This document shows, piece after piece, positions 52,826-60,950 of a stretch of DNA of 64,000 nucleotides (position 1 is its first letter; the number at the start of each line of letters is the position of its first letter). Position numbers and translations under genes: made by a program. Source of the DNA: Lewinella sp050633125 (lineage in GTDB: Bacteria; Bacteroidota; Bacteroidia; Chitinophagales; Saprospiraceae). The stretch lies in assembly GCF_050633125.1 (NCBI RefSeq), contig NZ_JBOEFX010000054.1, forward strand, positions 17,657 to 81,656. The letters run 5' to 3'. The notes beneath the pieces were generated by a model. That model did no database searches. It saw nothing but the letters and a program-made list of their open reading frames with translations, and was not told where the DNA came from.

Positions 52826-53281
52826 TTACAGATATTTAGCTTTGAGAGCCTGCCAGAGTAAACCGGCTTTTTCGTTTTTATTTTGTTCCCGCTCTTTGCG
52901 GATGGTACTCAATGCATGAGCGCGCAGCAAAGATAAGTCACCAAGCCGAGTAAAAGAATAAGGTGGGAGCTCTGCTCTAATACCTAGTTGAGCAAGAGGG
53001 GTGCCGAAAATATACACAGTGGTAATAGCGTGATCCCTGCATATAGAACTCAAAGGCCAATGCTCTCCAGGTGGACATCCCAATAGGAAAACATGATCCG
53101 CTACAGGGCTGAGTTTAACAGCTTTAAGGATGTTTTCGAGAAAGGTTCGGTCTTCAGTTGCCAGTTCAGAATGGTTGTAAATAATTAAAATTCCACTCTT
53201 TCCATTACCCTGCCATTGCAAAGGGGCTTTTCCGGGTTCTGAGAAACGAAATAATCGAAAATCAAAATAATTACTACTCAA
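52826..53281 (-). CDS. Small cytoplasmic protein, DNA polymerase III psi-like architecture
   Basis: 151 residues starting with TTG 53281; no ATG occurs in frame in the first half, so a non-ATG start is forced. No signal peptide or transmembrane helix. The core reads SGILIIYNHSELATEDRTFL, LENILKAVKLSPVADHVFLL, TTVYIFGTPLAQLG and a basic helical end LLWQALKAKYL. The order of strand-helix units and the LWQ end resemble HolD (psi), but similarity is weak and is inference. First gene of the seven-gene run ending in recQ. Confidence 0.6.
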   Translation of the reverse strand: MSSNYFDFRLFRFSEPGKAPLQWQGNGKSGILIIYNHSELATEDRTFLENILKAVKLSPVADHVFLLGCPPGEHWPLSSICRDHAITTVYIFGTPLAQLGIRAELPPYSFTRLGDLSLLRAHALSTIRKEREQNKNEKAGLLWQALKAKYL

Positions 53282-53341
53282 AATAAAAAATATGTTTTTG
53301 GTTTTATTTTAGAACAATGTTTTAAACAAGGTTGTTTTGCT

Positions 53342-53372
53342 TGTGTAATTTAGAATAATCCAGTATTTTTGT
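53342..53372 (+). promoter_or_regulatory. Promoter of ilvE
   Basis: TTG at 53342-53344, 20 bases, then TATTTTTG at 53365-53372, a full match to the Bacteroidota consensus. ATG 53390 follows 17 bases later. Confidence 0.7.
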
Positions 53373-53389
53373 AAAAAATAATTTGTCTA

Positions 53390-54466
53390 ATGAAGCATAA
53401 CATCCAAGTCACTAAGGTACAGGAAAGCAAGGTAGCAGAAGTAGATTTTGCTAATATTCCTTTTGGACGGGTTTTTTCTGATCATATGTTTGTTGCGGAT
53501 TACCGCGACGGCGAATGGCATGATTACCGTATTATTCCTTTTGGAAACTTTTCAATGCATCCGGCTTCGATGGCGCTCCATTACGGACAAGCTATTTTTG
53601 AAGGGATGAAAGCCTCAAAAGGAAAAAATGGTGAACCGTTATTGCTTCGCCCCGAAATGCATGCACAGCGCATCAACCGTTCTGCGCAACGCATGATGAT
53701 GCCTGATTTCCCTGAAGATGTATTCGTTGAAGCACTCCACCGCCTAATCGACGTGGATGCTGCATGGATTCCGCCCCAAGAGGGCAGTGCCCTTTATGTA
53801 CGCCCTTACATGTTTGCAACCGATGAGTTTATTGGTGTTAAACCATCAACGACATACAAATTTGTAATCTTCACAGGCCCCGTAGGTCCTTACTACGCTA
53901 AGCCCGTAAGTCTAAAAGTAGAACAACATTATGTACGTGCGGTACCAGGTGGTACGGGGGAAGCAAAAGCTGCCGGTAACTACGCTGGTAGTTTGTTGCC
54001 AGCACACCTTGCACAAGAGCAAGGTTTTGACCAAGTCGTTTGGATGGGTGGCCCAGAGATGAAACACATCCAGGAAGTAGGTACCATGAATATCTTCTTC
54101 GTTATTGACGGAAAGGTTGTCACGCCTGCCACTGACGGTGCTATTCTAAAAGGTATTACCCGTGATAGTTTCTTGAAGATTCTCGCAGAGAAAAACATTC
54201 CTTTTGAAGAGCGTCCATTAACCATTGACGAAGTGGTGGAGGCTTATAAAGCAGGCACCTTGCAGGAAGCCTTTGGTGCTGGTACTGCTGCCGTAGTTTC
54301 TCACGTTGCAGAGATTGCTTATGGCGATTTTCGTATGACTTTACCACCGGTAGAGGATCGTAAAATCGGTGTAATGCTGAAAGACTACATTGACGGACTT
54401 CGTTCTGGCCGTATTGCCGATACTCACAATTGGATAGTACCTGTAAAGCAGGTTACTGAAGTATAA
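53390..54466 (+). CDS. ilvE: Branched-chain amino acid aminotransferase
   Basis: 358 residues, group II (fold type IV PLP) BCAT. Motifs: DYRDGEWHDYRIIPFGNFSM, HPASMALHYGQAIFEGMKAS, LRPEMHAQRINRSAQRM, YVRPYMFATDEFIGVKPS, GEAKAAGNYAGSLLPAHLAQ (with the catalytic Lys region), QEVGTMNIFFVIDGKVVTP and ILKGITRDSFLKILAE. Final step of Leu, Ile and Val synthesis and first step of breakdown. Single gene with its own promoter and terminator. Confidence 0.95.
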   Translation: MKHNIQVTKVQESKVAEVDFANIPFGRVFSDHMFVADYRDGEWHDYRIIPFGNFSMHPASMALHYGQAIFEGMKASKGKNGEPLLLRPEMHAQRINRSAQRMMMPDFPEDVFVEALHRLIDVDAAWIPPQEGSALYVRPYMFATDEFIGVKPSTTYKFVIFTGPVGPYYAKPVSLKVEQHYVRAVPGGTGEAKAAGNYAGSLLPAHLAQEQGFDQVVWMGGPEMKHIQEVGTMNIFFVIDGKVVTPATDGAILKGITRDSFLKILAEKNIPFEERPLTIDEVVEAYKAGTLQEAFGAGTAAVVSHVAEIAYGDFRMTLPPVEDRKIGVMLKDYIDGLRSGRIADTHNWIVPVKQVTEV

Positions 54467-54496
54467 ATATCAGCCCTGCTGATAAAATAAGCATTA

Positions 54497-54544
54497 AAAA
54501 TCGGGAAGGATGAAACCAAGGTTTTATCGTTCCCGATTTTTTTT
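54497..54544 (+). terminator. Rho-independent terminator of ilvE
   Basis: 11-bp stem AAAATCGGGAA/TTCCCGATTTT (54497-54507 with 54530-54540), followed by more T residues. The interior extends the stem after one G-G mismatch. Confidence 0.88.
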
Positions 54545-54589
54545 ATACCATTGTGAGTAATTTGATTCCCTTTACTTTAAGTTGTTATC

Positions 54590-55282
54590 ATGTCCACCAC
54601 AAATTTGGTAGTAGATTTACGGCAAATTAATATCCAACAGGGTACACAACTGGTATTGGAAGGAGTCAATCTGCGGATTTCCAAAGGAGAATTTGTTTAC
54701 CTGATTGGTAAAACCGGAAGCGGCAAATCCAGCCTGTTAAAAACACTTTATGGGGCACTGCCACTGCAAGATGGATATGCCAAAGTAACCGACATTTCTC
54801 TGACAACGCTTGACCGGCATTCCATTCCGATTTTACGCCGGAAGCTGGGAATCGTTTTTCAAGATTTTAACCTCTTAACCGATAGAAGCATAAGAGACAA
54901 TCTCGACTTTGTGCTACGGGCAACAGGCTGGTTGAAAGCAGAAGAACGAGACAACCGTATTCAGTTCATGCTTGAACAGGTTGGCCTCAATGGAATGGAG
55001 AATAAAATGCCATTCCAGCTTTCAGGAGGAGAACAACAAAGGGTTGCGATTGCAAGGGCGTTACTAAACGACCCTGAAGTGATTCTGGCAGATGAGCCTA
55101 CAGGTAACCTAGACCCTGAAACCAGTGACGAGATATTGTTGCTCTTGCGGCAACTAGCCAACAAACACAACACCGCTGTATTGTTTGCTACCCACGATTA
55201 TCGGATTCTGGAGAATTTCCCAGCCCGTATCGTGCGTTGTTTTCAGCAACGAGTGGTAAGTGATGAAGACATTATTGTTTAG
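54590..55282 (+). CDS. ftsE: FtsE-type cell division ABC ATPase
   Basis: 230 residues. Walker A YLIGKTGSGKSSLLKTLYG, FtsE-like Q-loop LGIVFQDFNLLTDRSIRDN, signature FQLSGGEQQRVAIARALLND, Walker B VILADEPTGNLDPETSDE and His switch LFATHDYRIL. FtsE works with FtsX to activate peptidoglycan hydrolases at the septum; ftsX is not adjacent, and other MacB/LolD-type roles are less likely because of the LTDRSIRDN match. Confidence 0.85.
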   Translation: MSTTNLVVDLRQINIQQGTQLVLEGVNLRISKGEFVYLIGKTGSGKSSLLKTLYGALPLQDGYAKVTDISLTTLDRHSIPILRRKLGIVFQDFNLLTDRSIRDNLDFVLRATGWLKAEERDNRIQFMLEQVGLNGMENKMPFQLSGGEQQRVAIARALLNDPEVILADEPTGNLDPETSDEILLLLRQLANKHNTAVLFATHDYRILENFPARIVRCFQQRVVSDEDIIV

Positions 55283-55297
55283 AAATACATTAAGCTT

Positions 55298-55894
55298 ATG
55301 TGGTTTAGATTAATCGCGATGCTCTTTTGCATTGTGTTTTTTATCAACGGCTGTAATAGTCTTATTTCTCAGTTTTTCGGGACGCATAAATTGAGAACCT
55401 TTACCATGGACGAAGCCCTGGAGAAAGGTATAGGAGATGCAGATTTTGTAGAGTTGACCGGAGCTTGGAAAAGCGGCGATTATATAGTGGTTCCTCCGCG
55501 TACCGGAGCAGATAAGGCAATACTTATATTTCCTTTGCTTAGTGAGAAACAAATGGCCGCCGCCGACGCAGGAGAAAAGGTGCAACCCCAGTTTATCGGT
55601 TGGACCAAAGAATTCTCTCTTGATTGTGATATAGAGAACACTTGTGCGCCACGTTTACATGGCAATGTACTAGGTGTAGTTAGAGAAATGCAGCGCCAGA
55701 AAAATAAAGCACATATGTTGGCGGCCAATAAATACGAATTATCTGAAACAGTAAACTATATTGAAGTAGGGCGCGAACCACTTGCCTGGTATTGGAATCT
55801 CCTGTTTGTGGCCGGAGGGATTGGCCTGGCTTTCTGGATTGAATCCCGAGCGAATAAAAAACGACAAATGGCAGGCACCGCAAAGAATTTGTAA
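55298..55894 (+). CDS. Bitopic membrane protein, unknown
   Basis: 198 residues with a hydrophobic N-terminus (~3-20, ending INGC, a possible lipobox) and a C-terminal transmembrane helix (~168-186, LLFVAGGIGLAFWIES). The central part (FVELTGAWKSGDYIVVPPRT, KAILIFPLLSEKQMAAADAG, DIENTCAPRLHGNVLGVV) is soluble. No family recognised; the ELTGxW and loop between two membrane segments recall bacterial GIDE/E3-ligase-like OM proteins, a weak analogy. It is 15 bases behind ftsE. Confidence 0.6.
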   Translation: MWFRLIAMLFCIVFFINGCNSLISQFFGTHKLRTFTMDEALEKGIGDADFVELTGAWKSGDYIVVPPRTGADKAILIFPLLSEKQMAAADAGEKVQPQFIGWTKEFSLDCDIENTCAPRLHGNVLGVVREMQRQKNKAHMLAANKYELSETVNYIEVGREPLAWYWNLLFVAGGIGLAFWIESRANKKRQMAGTAKNL

Positions 55895-55923
55895 GGAAGA
55901 AGGGATAATCGCTTTACTTAGTG

Positions 55924-55931
55924 TATTTTTG
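55924..55931 (+). promoter_or_regulatory. -7 box of tpiA
   Basis: TATTTTTG matches TAnnTTTG, 26 bases before ATG 55958. No TTG at the exact -33 distance. Confidence 0.5.
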
Positions 55932-55957
55932 TCACTAACATTAAAAACAAGAAACAA

Positions 55958-56716
55958 ATGAGTCACCGTAAAAATATAGTTGCTGGTAATTGGAAAATGA
56001 ACAAGAACTACGAAGAAGGGCGTACGCTCGCCCGTGAGATCGTGGCGAAGCTCAAGCCTTCTGAAACCGTTGCCATTTTAGGTACCCCTTATATCCACTT
56101 GAAAGGAGTGTCTCATATTATTAGTGATATCAACAACCTCTATCTAGCCGCGCAAAACTGTCACCAAGAAGAGGGTGGGGCATATACAGGCGAGATATCA
56201 ACAGGTATGCTACGTTCTGTAGGTTGTCAATATGTAATCCTTGGTCATAGTGAGCGTAGAGACTATTTTGAGGAAAGCAACCAGCTGATCAACGCCAAAG
56301 TCAAAAAGACATTAGCTGATGACATGCTACCTATTTTCTGCTGTGGCGAAAAACTGCCTGTTCGGGAAGCTGGTGATCACGAGACCTTGGTAGCTCAGCA
56401 AGTAAAAGAAGGCCTTTTTGACCTTAGTGCAGCTGATTTTTCTAAAGTGGTAATTGCTTACGAACCGGTATGGGCCATTGGTACTGGCGTAACGGCTTCT
56501 CCCGCTCAAGCTCAGGAAATGCACGCCTTTATCCGTTCTTTGATTGTAGAGCAATACGGGCAAGAAATCGCTGACGCAACATCCATCCTTTATGGCGGTA
56601 GTGTAAAGCCAGGTAACGCAAAGGAATTGTTCTCTCAGCCTGATGTCGATGGAGGCTTAGTAGGAGGGGCTTCTTTGAATGCAGCCGACTTTCTAGCAAT
56701 AATTGATGCGATGTAA
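55958..56716 (+). CDS. tpiA: Triosephosphate isomerase
   Basis: 252 residues. Active-site Lys in VAGNWKMNKNYEEG, His in VILGHSERRDYF, Glu in VVIAYEPVWAIGTGVTASPA, and the C-terminal phosphate-binding loops ILYGGSVKPGNAKEL and DGGLVGGASL. Interconverts dihydroxyacetone phosphate and glyceraldehyde 3-phosphate. Complete and typical. Confidence 0.97.
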   Translation: MSHRKNIVAGNWKMNKNYEEGRTLAREIVAKLKPSETVAILGTPYIHLKGVSHIISDINNLYLAAQNCHQEEGGAYTGEISTGMLRSVGCQYVILGHSERRDYFEESNQLINAKVKKTLADDMLPIFCCGEKLPVREAGDHETLVAQQVKEGLFDLSAADFSKVVIAYEPVWAIGTGVTASPAQAQEMHAFIRSLIVEQYGQEIADATSILYGGSVKPGNAKELFSQPDVDGGLVGGASLNAADFLAIIDAM

Positions 56717-56857
56717 GCAAAAAAATGGCAATTCACTAATTATTACCTTTTTTGTTGCAGGTGCTTTGACAGAACTTGCTATATTTGTTTTATATATGAC
56801 ACTGGGCCAATGGTCCTCTCTTCGTCCTGATTCTTCAGGCGGGCTACAAATTCTCGA

Positions 56858-57697
56858 ATGAGCAACATTGTTACACAACGTTTCATCAAATGCCATGACA
56901 AGCTGAAGTCGGATGGTACGGTGCGTTCAAGTAGGCAATTTGCACTTTCTGTAGACTACCTTCCTCAGAGTTTAAGCGAAATATTGAAAGGTCGGCGAGA
57001 CGCCACTGTTTCGCTTATGGAGAAAACCATCGACAAGTACAAGGTCAATCCTGTCTACCTGTTTACCGGGGATGGTCCAATGTTTATGACAGAGGAAGAA
57101 AATCAGGATTTTAGAACTCTGACGATCGTTACTACCGTCAATGAGGATGAACGTATCGTCCACGTCCCTATCCCTGCTCAGGCTGGTTATGCTGCTGAGC
57201 ACACCGACCCCAATTTCATACAGGACTTACCCAGCTATGTATTGCCCGATTATAAATACAAAGTAGGCACACATCGTTCTTTTGATGTCGCTGGAGATAG
57301 TATGGAACCAACCCTCTTCGAGGGGGATAAGGTGGTCTGTAGTTACTTAGAACCTACTTTGTGGGAAACAGGTGTCAAGAGCAACTATGTTTATGTCATT
57401 ATTACTAGAGCTGATGTACTGGTGCAAAGGGTGAGTAACCTTGTGAAAGAGTCCCGCCAATTGGAGCTGATCTCTGATAATCTATACTATGAAAGGACCA
57501 CAATCAAGCTCAATGACATCCGAGAAATATGGTATGTAAGAGCCCGGATTAGTCCGTTTCTTCCTTCTCCACAGAATATTAAAAATTTGGTCAGAGAGGA
57601 GGTCTTTGAACTTCGTAAAACGATGCAACAACAATCAAGATTGATAGAAAATCTTAATGCGACCATCACCCAGTTAGTAAATCAACGCAGAGACTAA
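56858..57697 (+). CDS. S24/LexA-like transcriptional regulator lacking the catalytic Lys
   Basis: 279 residues. N-terminal helix-turn-helix (~residues 18-65; SSRQFALSVDYLPQSLSEIL, KGRRDATVSLMEKTIDKY), linker, then an S24 domain (~100-230). The A109-G110 step (IPAQAGYAAEH) sits where LexA-type proteins are cleaved. Ser148 is in the standard motif (VAGDSMEPTLFEGD). Where the Lys of the Ser-Lys dyad is expected (V-K-R-V) the sequence is V-Q190-R-V. A coiled-coil tail follows (~240-279). Probably a DNA-binding regulator that cannot cleave itself. No phage genes are nearby. The end overlaps the convergent gene by four bases. Confidence 0.82.
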   Translation: MSNIVTQRFIKCHDKLKSDGTVRSSRQFALSVDYLPQSLSEILKGRRDATVSLMEKTIDKYKVNPVYLFTGDGPMFMTEEENQDFRTLTIVTTVNEDERIVHVPIPAQAGYAAEHTDPNFIQDLPSYVLPDYKYKVGTHRSFDVAGDSMEPTLFEGDKVVCSYLEPTLWETGVKSNYVYVIITRADVLVQRVSNLVKESRQLELISDNLYYERTTIKLNDIREIWYVRARISPFLPSPQNIKNLVREEVFELRKTMQQQSRLIENLNATITQLVNQRRD

Positions 57698-58065
57698 ATA
57701 GATGGTTTAGCATATTCTTCTGTCGCTAGCATAACCAAAGTACAGGCTATTTCTACCTCTATACCTTTCGCTTTCGCCATTTCCATTAATTCAATATTTT
57801 CCGTTCCAGGATTAAAAATAATCCGTTTGGGGTTTAACCCTAAAATGTAATCATAGTACGGTTCTTGCCGCTTTGGGTTTAAATAAAGAGTTACCGTATG
57901 TACTTTCTCCAGGAGAGGGGTGCCTTGCTGAAGGGGGATACCAGCCACTTCACCTTCCCGAATTCCTACCGCACTTACTGGGTATTCTTTCGCTACGAGG
58001 CGATGGATTGCTTGAAATGCTATTCGGCCAGGATTGGTAGTCGCGCCTAAGACAAGCGTATGCAT
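57694..58065 (-). CDS. CoA-binding domain protein (YccU-like)
   Basis: 123 residues, a single Rossmann domain: TLVLGATTNPGRIAFQAIHR, YPVSAVGIREGEVAGIPLQQ, VHTVTLYLNPKRQEPYYDYI and PKRIIFNPGTENIELMEMAK, followed by GIEVEIACTLVMLATEEY. This is the stand-alone CoA_binding family; ligand and function in cells are not established. Convergent with the S24 regulator gene, sharing four bases. Confidence 0.85.
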   Translation of the reverse strand: MHTLVLGATTNPGRIAFQAIHRLVAKEYPVSAVGIREGEVAGIPLQQGTPLLEKVHTVTLYLNPKRQEPYYDYILGLNPKRIIFNPGTENIELMEMAKAKGIEVEIACTLVMLATEEYAKPSI

Positions 58066-58409
58066 ATTTTTGATAGCGGTTATTTTTTTAATTAGGTAAT
58101 AATCAAGTTTATGTAATTATGTGCTACATTAGTGAATCTTTATGTTTTCACAACTCTCCCAGTCAAACACTATAAGAAGCTACTCCGAATAAAGTATTTT
58201 TGTACTTCTGTATAGACTTCTGACGACACAAAATTCATTCCAGCACTACGGGTGTTGATGAAGCTTTTCTCCAGTTAACAACAAGCTTAAACTACTTTCC
58301 CTGTGCTCTGCATTGGGCAAGTACATCTATTTGGCCTCTTTTGGTAATTCACCATGGGTAAGGCGCCTGTATAGCAATTATCTCCCTTGTTAAATTAATA
58401 CACAGTTTT
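58066..58409. other. 344-base intergenic region with one -7 box
   Basis: No gene seen. TATTTTTG at 58195-58202 is a possible + strand -7 box, which would give a leader of about 200 bases for the metalloprotease gene. I see no clear -33 element and no strong hairpin. Confidence 0.4.
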
Positions 58410-60626
58410 ATGCTTAAACATTTCCATTCCGTATTTAAGTTTTTGCTTTTTACTCTTTTTTTGTTTCCTGCACAATTCCTTACTGCCCAGGAGGAAGGAT
58501 GTGGTACAGCTAACCCTACCCAGGAGCAAATAGAATACACGTTGAATCATGTTGCGAATATTGCGCCAAACAGGAACTCAGGTACCACCGGCATTCCTAT
58601 TCAGGTTCATATTGTCCAAGATGGAGGAAGTGGAGGGCCTAGCCTGGAAGATCTTGCCAAAGCACTGAGTAAACTGAATTTATTCTATGCTAGTGCTGGT
58701 ATTGAATTCTTCTACAAAGATTTTCCAAGCTATGTAAACGATACAGATTTATACAATTTTAATGGCGAGGATGATGACATAGGAGGCAATGATACAGAGG
58801 CAGATCTTGTTGCTCTATTTACGACTGCTATAGATGCTGTTAATGTCTATTTCGTAAATAGCCTACGGCTCTCCGGTGGTTTTGATGCCTGTGGATATGC
58901 TTATTTTCCTTGGAATGCTGCTTATTCCAATCGCTCCGTAATGGATACCGATTGTCTTTTGAATGGTGCAAATGGTACTTTCGTCCATGAATTTGGGCAT
59001 TACTTTAATCTATATCATACGCACCAGGATACAGAATATGGCCCTGGTGACCCCGATGCGGAAAATGTTCCCCGAACAGGCCCAAATGCCAACTGTGACA
59101 CCAACGGTGATTTGCTCTGCGATACAGATGCAGACCCTAGATACGATAGTGGAAATTTCAACTTTGGAAGCTGCTCAGTTCCAACAGACGAAATGGATGA
59201 AAACGGAGACGTTTATACGCCTCCAATTGATAACGTTATGTCTTACTATCCAGATGCCTGCGGCGGCATATTCACGCCTGACCAATATACACGCATAGCT
59301 CAGGGGCTCTCTACCCGGCAAGGGCATTCAGCCTATTCTTTAACAGCAAGCCCTCAGAGCGTAAATGTACCGACGGGATTAATAGGGGTTATAGATGAAG
59401 TAAATGGAGAAATAGACATAAGCTGGACAGATGCTGCTGGTAATGAAATGGGCTATGTTATAGAACGGTCGACTACTTCTTCAAATAGTGGGTTTGTAGC
59501 GCTTGAGAATATGGGCCTAGGTCCCAATGCTGTCAGTTGGTCTGACCCTAATATTGAAGCTTTTACCACTTATTGGTATCGGATAAAACCAACAAATGGC
59601 GATAAAGACACTTATAGCAGTGTACTAGAAGTTGAAGTTGATCTAATCTACTGTGGGGTAGGGGCAACTACTTGCGATGAATTCATATCAAGAGTAGAAA
59701 TCGGTACTATTGATAACTCTTCAGCTTGTACTGACGGTGGTTACCATAACTATACAGCTAGTTCAACGACGGTAGAAATAGGCACTGATTACCCAGTTAC
59801 TATTACAAATGGATTAGCAGCATATCCTAATGATGAATGTGGCATTTTCGCTGATTGGAACCAAGATGGTGATTTTGATGATGCTAATGAAAACATTACG
59901 GTCATTGGTAATCCTGGAGTCGGTCCATATACTGCGACCATTACACCGCCTGTTGGCGCTGAATTAGGGGACACCCGATTTCGTGTACGTATTACGTGGA
60001 ACACAAGCGCGACATCTTGCGGTACCGATTCATACGGAGAAAGTGAGGATTATACGCTAAACGTTGTTGCAGCACCTCTTCCTGTAGAATTTATCGATTT
60101 TACAGGAAGTGCTAAAGAAAAACATATAACACTAAATTGGATAACTGCTACGGAGCACAATAACAGCGGATTTATCATTGAGCGACTCGATGAAAAACAG
60201 AATCAATTTGTGAGTTTAGGAGAAATCCCTGGTGCTGGTACTTCTTTTATAGAGAAATCCTACAATTGGCTAGACCGGAGTCCTTTAGCGGGTATAAACT
60301 ATTACCGTTTAAAGCAGCAGGATTATGATGGGCAATTCACCTATTCCAAAACAGTAGCACTAAACTGGGAAGGGGATGAGTTCTTACAATTGTTTCCCAA
60401 TCCGGTGGCTCATAGCCTCAATGTCCGAGTGAATTTTGAGTTATCGAAGGAGAGCAAAGCCTTTATTACCAATAGCCTGGGCCAAGTGCAGGAAATAACC
60501 ATCTATCCAGGCGCATCTGCTTTTCAAGCTAGCTTAGACTTATCGAGTTTACCCTCAGGGGTTTATTACTTGAATATAGAGAATCAAAATAGTGCTCCTC
60601 AGGGGCAATGGTTTACAAAACTCTAA
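58410..60626 (+). CDS. Secreted M43-type metalloprotease with GEVED and T9SS domains
   Basis: 738 residues. Signal peptide (KFLLFTLFLFPAQFLTAQ). Metzincin protease domain ~50-310 with the full zinc site HEFGHYFNLYH (H193, E194, H197, H203) and Met-turn NVMSYYPDACGG; family M43 (cytophagalysin/pappalysin). A fibronectin-III-like domain (~320-415; GEIDISWTDAAGNEMGYVIE) is followed by a GEVED domain (~430-555; ECGIFADWNQDGDFDD and DSYGESEDYTLNV), a second beta domain (LNWITATEHNNSGFIIERLD) and a C-terminal type A sorting domain (LQLFPNPVAHSLNVRV, LSSLPSGVYYLNI). Exported by T9SS. Probably degrades extracellular protein. Confidence 0.9.
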   Translation: MLKHFHSVFKFLLFTLFLFPAQFLTAQEEGCGTANPTQEQIEYTLNHVANIAPNRNSGTTGIPIQVHIVQDGGSGGPSLEDLAKALSKLNLFYASAGIEFFYKDFPSYVNDTDLYNFNGEDDDIGGNDTEADLVALFTTAIDAVNVYFVNSLRLSGGFDACGYAYFPWNAAYSNRSVMDTDCLLNGANGTFVHEFGHYFNLYHTHQDTEYGPGDPDAENVPRTGPNANCDTNGDLLCDTDADPRYDSGNFNFGSCSVPTDEMDENGDVYTPPIDNVMSYYPDACGGIFTPDQYTRIAQGLSTRQGHSAYSLTASPQSVNVPTGLIGVIDEVNGEIDISWTDAAGNEMGYVIERSTTSSNSGFVALENMGLGPNAVSWSDPNIEAFTTYWYRIKPTNGDKDTYSSVLEVEVDLIYCGVGATTCDEFISRVEIGTIDNSSACTDGGYHNYTASSTTVEIGTDYPVTITNGLAAYPNDECGIFADWNQDGDFDDANENITVIGNPGVGPYTATITPPVGAELGDTRFRVRITWNTSATSCGTDSYGESEDYTLNVVAAPLPVEFIDFTGSAKEKHITLNWITATEHNNSGFIIERLDEKQNQFVSLGEIPGAGTSFIEKSYNWLDRSPLAGINYYRLKQQDYDGQFTYSKTVALNWEGDEFLQLFPNPVAHSLNVRVNFELSKESKAFITNSLGQVQEITIYPGASAFQASLDLSSLPSGVYYLNIENQNSAPQGQWFTKL

Positions 60627-60650
60627 TAGCTGAGCTACCATTTTTCCTAC

Positions 60651-60685
60651 TAGGCCTTGTTTTGGAGTACCCAAAGCAAGGCCTA
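60651..60685. terminator. Bidirectional stem-loop
   Basis: 15-bp stem with one G-U pair (60651-60665 with 60671-60685), loop AGTAC. Lies between the convergent metalloprotease gene and the 56-residue coiled-coil gene. Confidence 0.6.
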
Positions 60686-60718
60686 AGTATTTCACTTGCA
60701 TAAGCTATCAATTCCTGC

Positions 60719-60889
60719 TTATTTGTTTTTCAATTCCTCTAACTGTGCCAAGATTTTTTCGGACTCCTCGATTTTTCGAGCGTACGCTTTTAGGTCGCCT
60801 GATCGTTGTACATGCATGGCTTCTTCCATGAGTTGTTGATACTCTTTTTCGAGTTTTTTCACAGGGTCTTTTTTGAATAATCCAAACAT
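60719..60889 (-). CDS. 56-residue coiled-coil protein (DUF6435-like)
   Basis: Short gene: ATG 60889, stop 60719. It begins MFGLFKKDPVKKLEKEYQQL, continues MEEAMHVQRSGDLKAYARKI and ends EELKNK. All helical, highly charged, with heptad-like Leu. It resembles a small family of the phylum and other bacteria I know as DUF6435 (MFGLFKKDP start); the name is from memory. Function unknown. Codon use and conserved-looking start make it a real gene rather than a chance frame. Confidence 0.8.
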   Translation of the reverse strand: MFGLFKKDPVKKLEKEYQQLMEEAMHVQRSGDLKAYARKIEESEKILAQLEELKNK

Positions 60890-60950
60890 CTTTCTTGATT
60901 ATCTTTGATGCTGCATTGAAACACCACTATCCTAAATTTGTTGTTTTATT

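Noticed and set aside
54590..55894. FtsE plus the following membrane protein as an FtsEX pair.
   Set aside because: The 198-residue protein has at most two membrane segments and no FtsX/MacB domain, so it is not FtsX.
56858..57697. S24 repressor taken as a sign of a prophage.
   Set aside because: Neighbours are tpiA, a CoA-binding protein and a T9SS protease; no integrase, structural or lysis genes and no att-like repeats seen.
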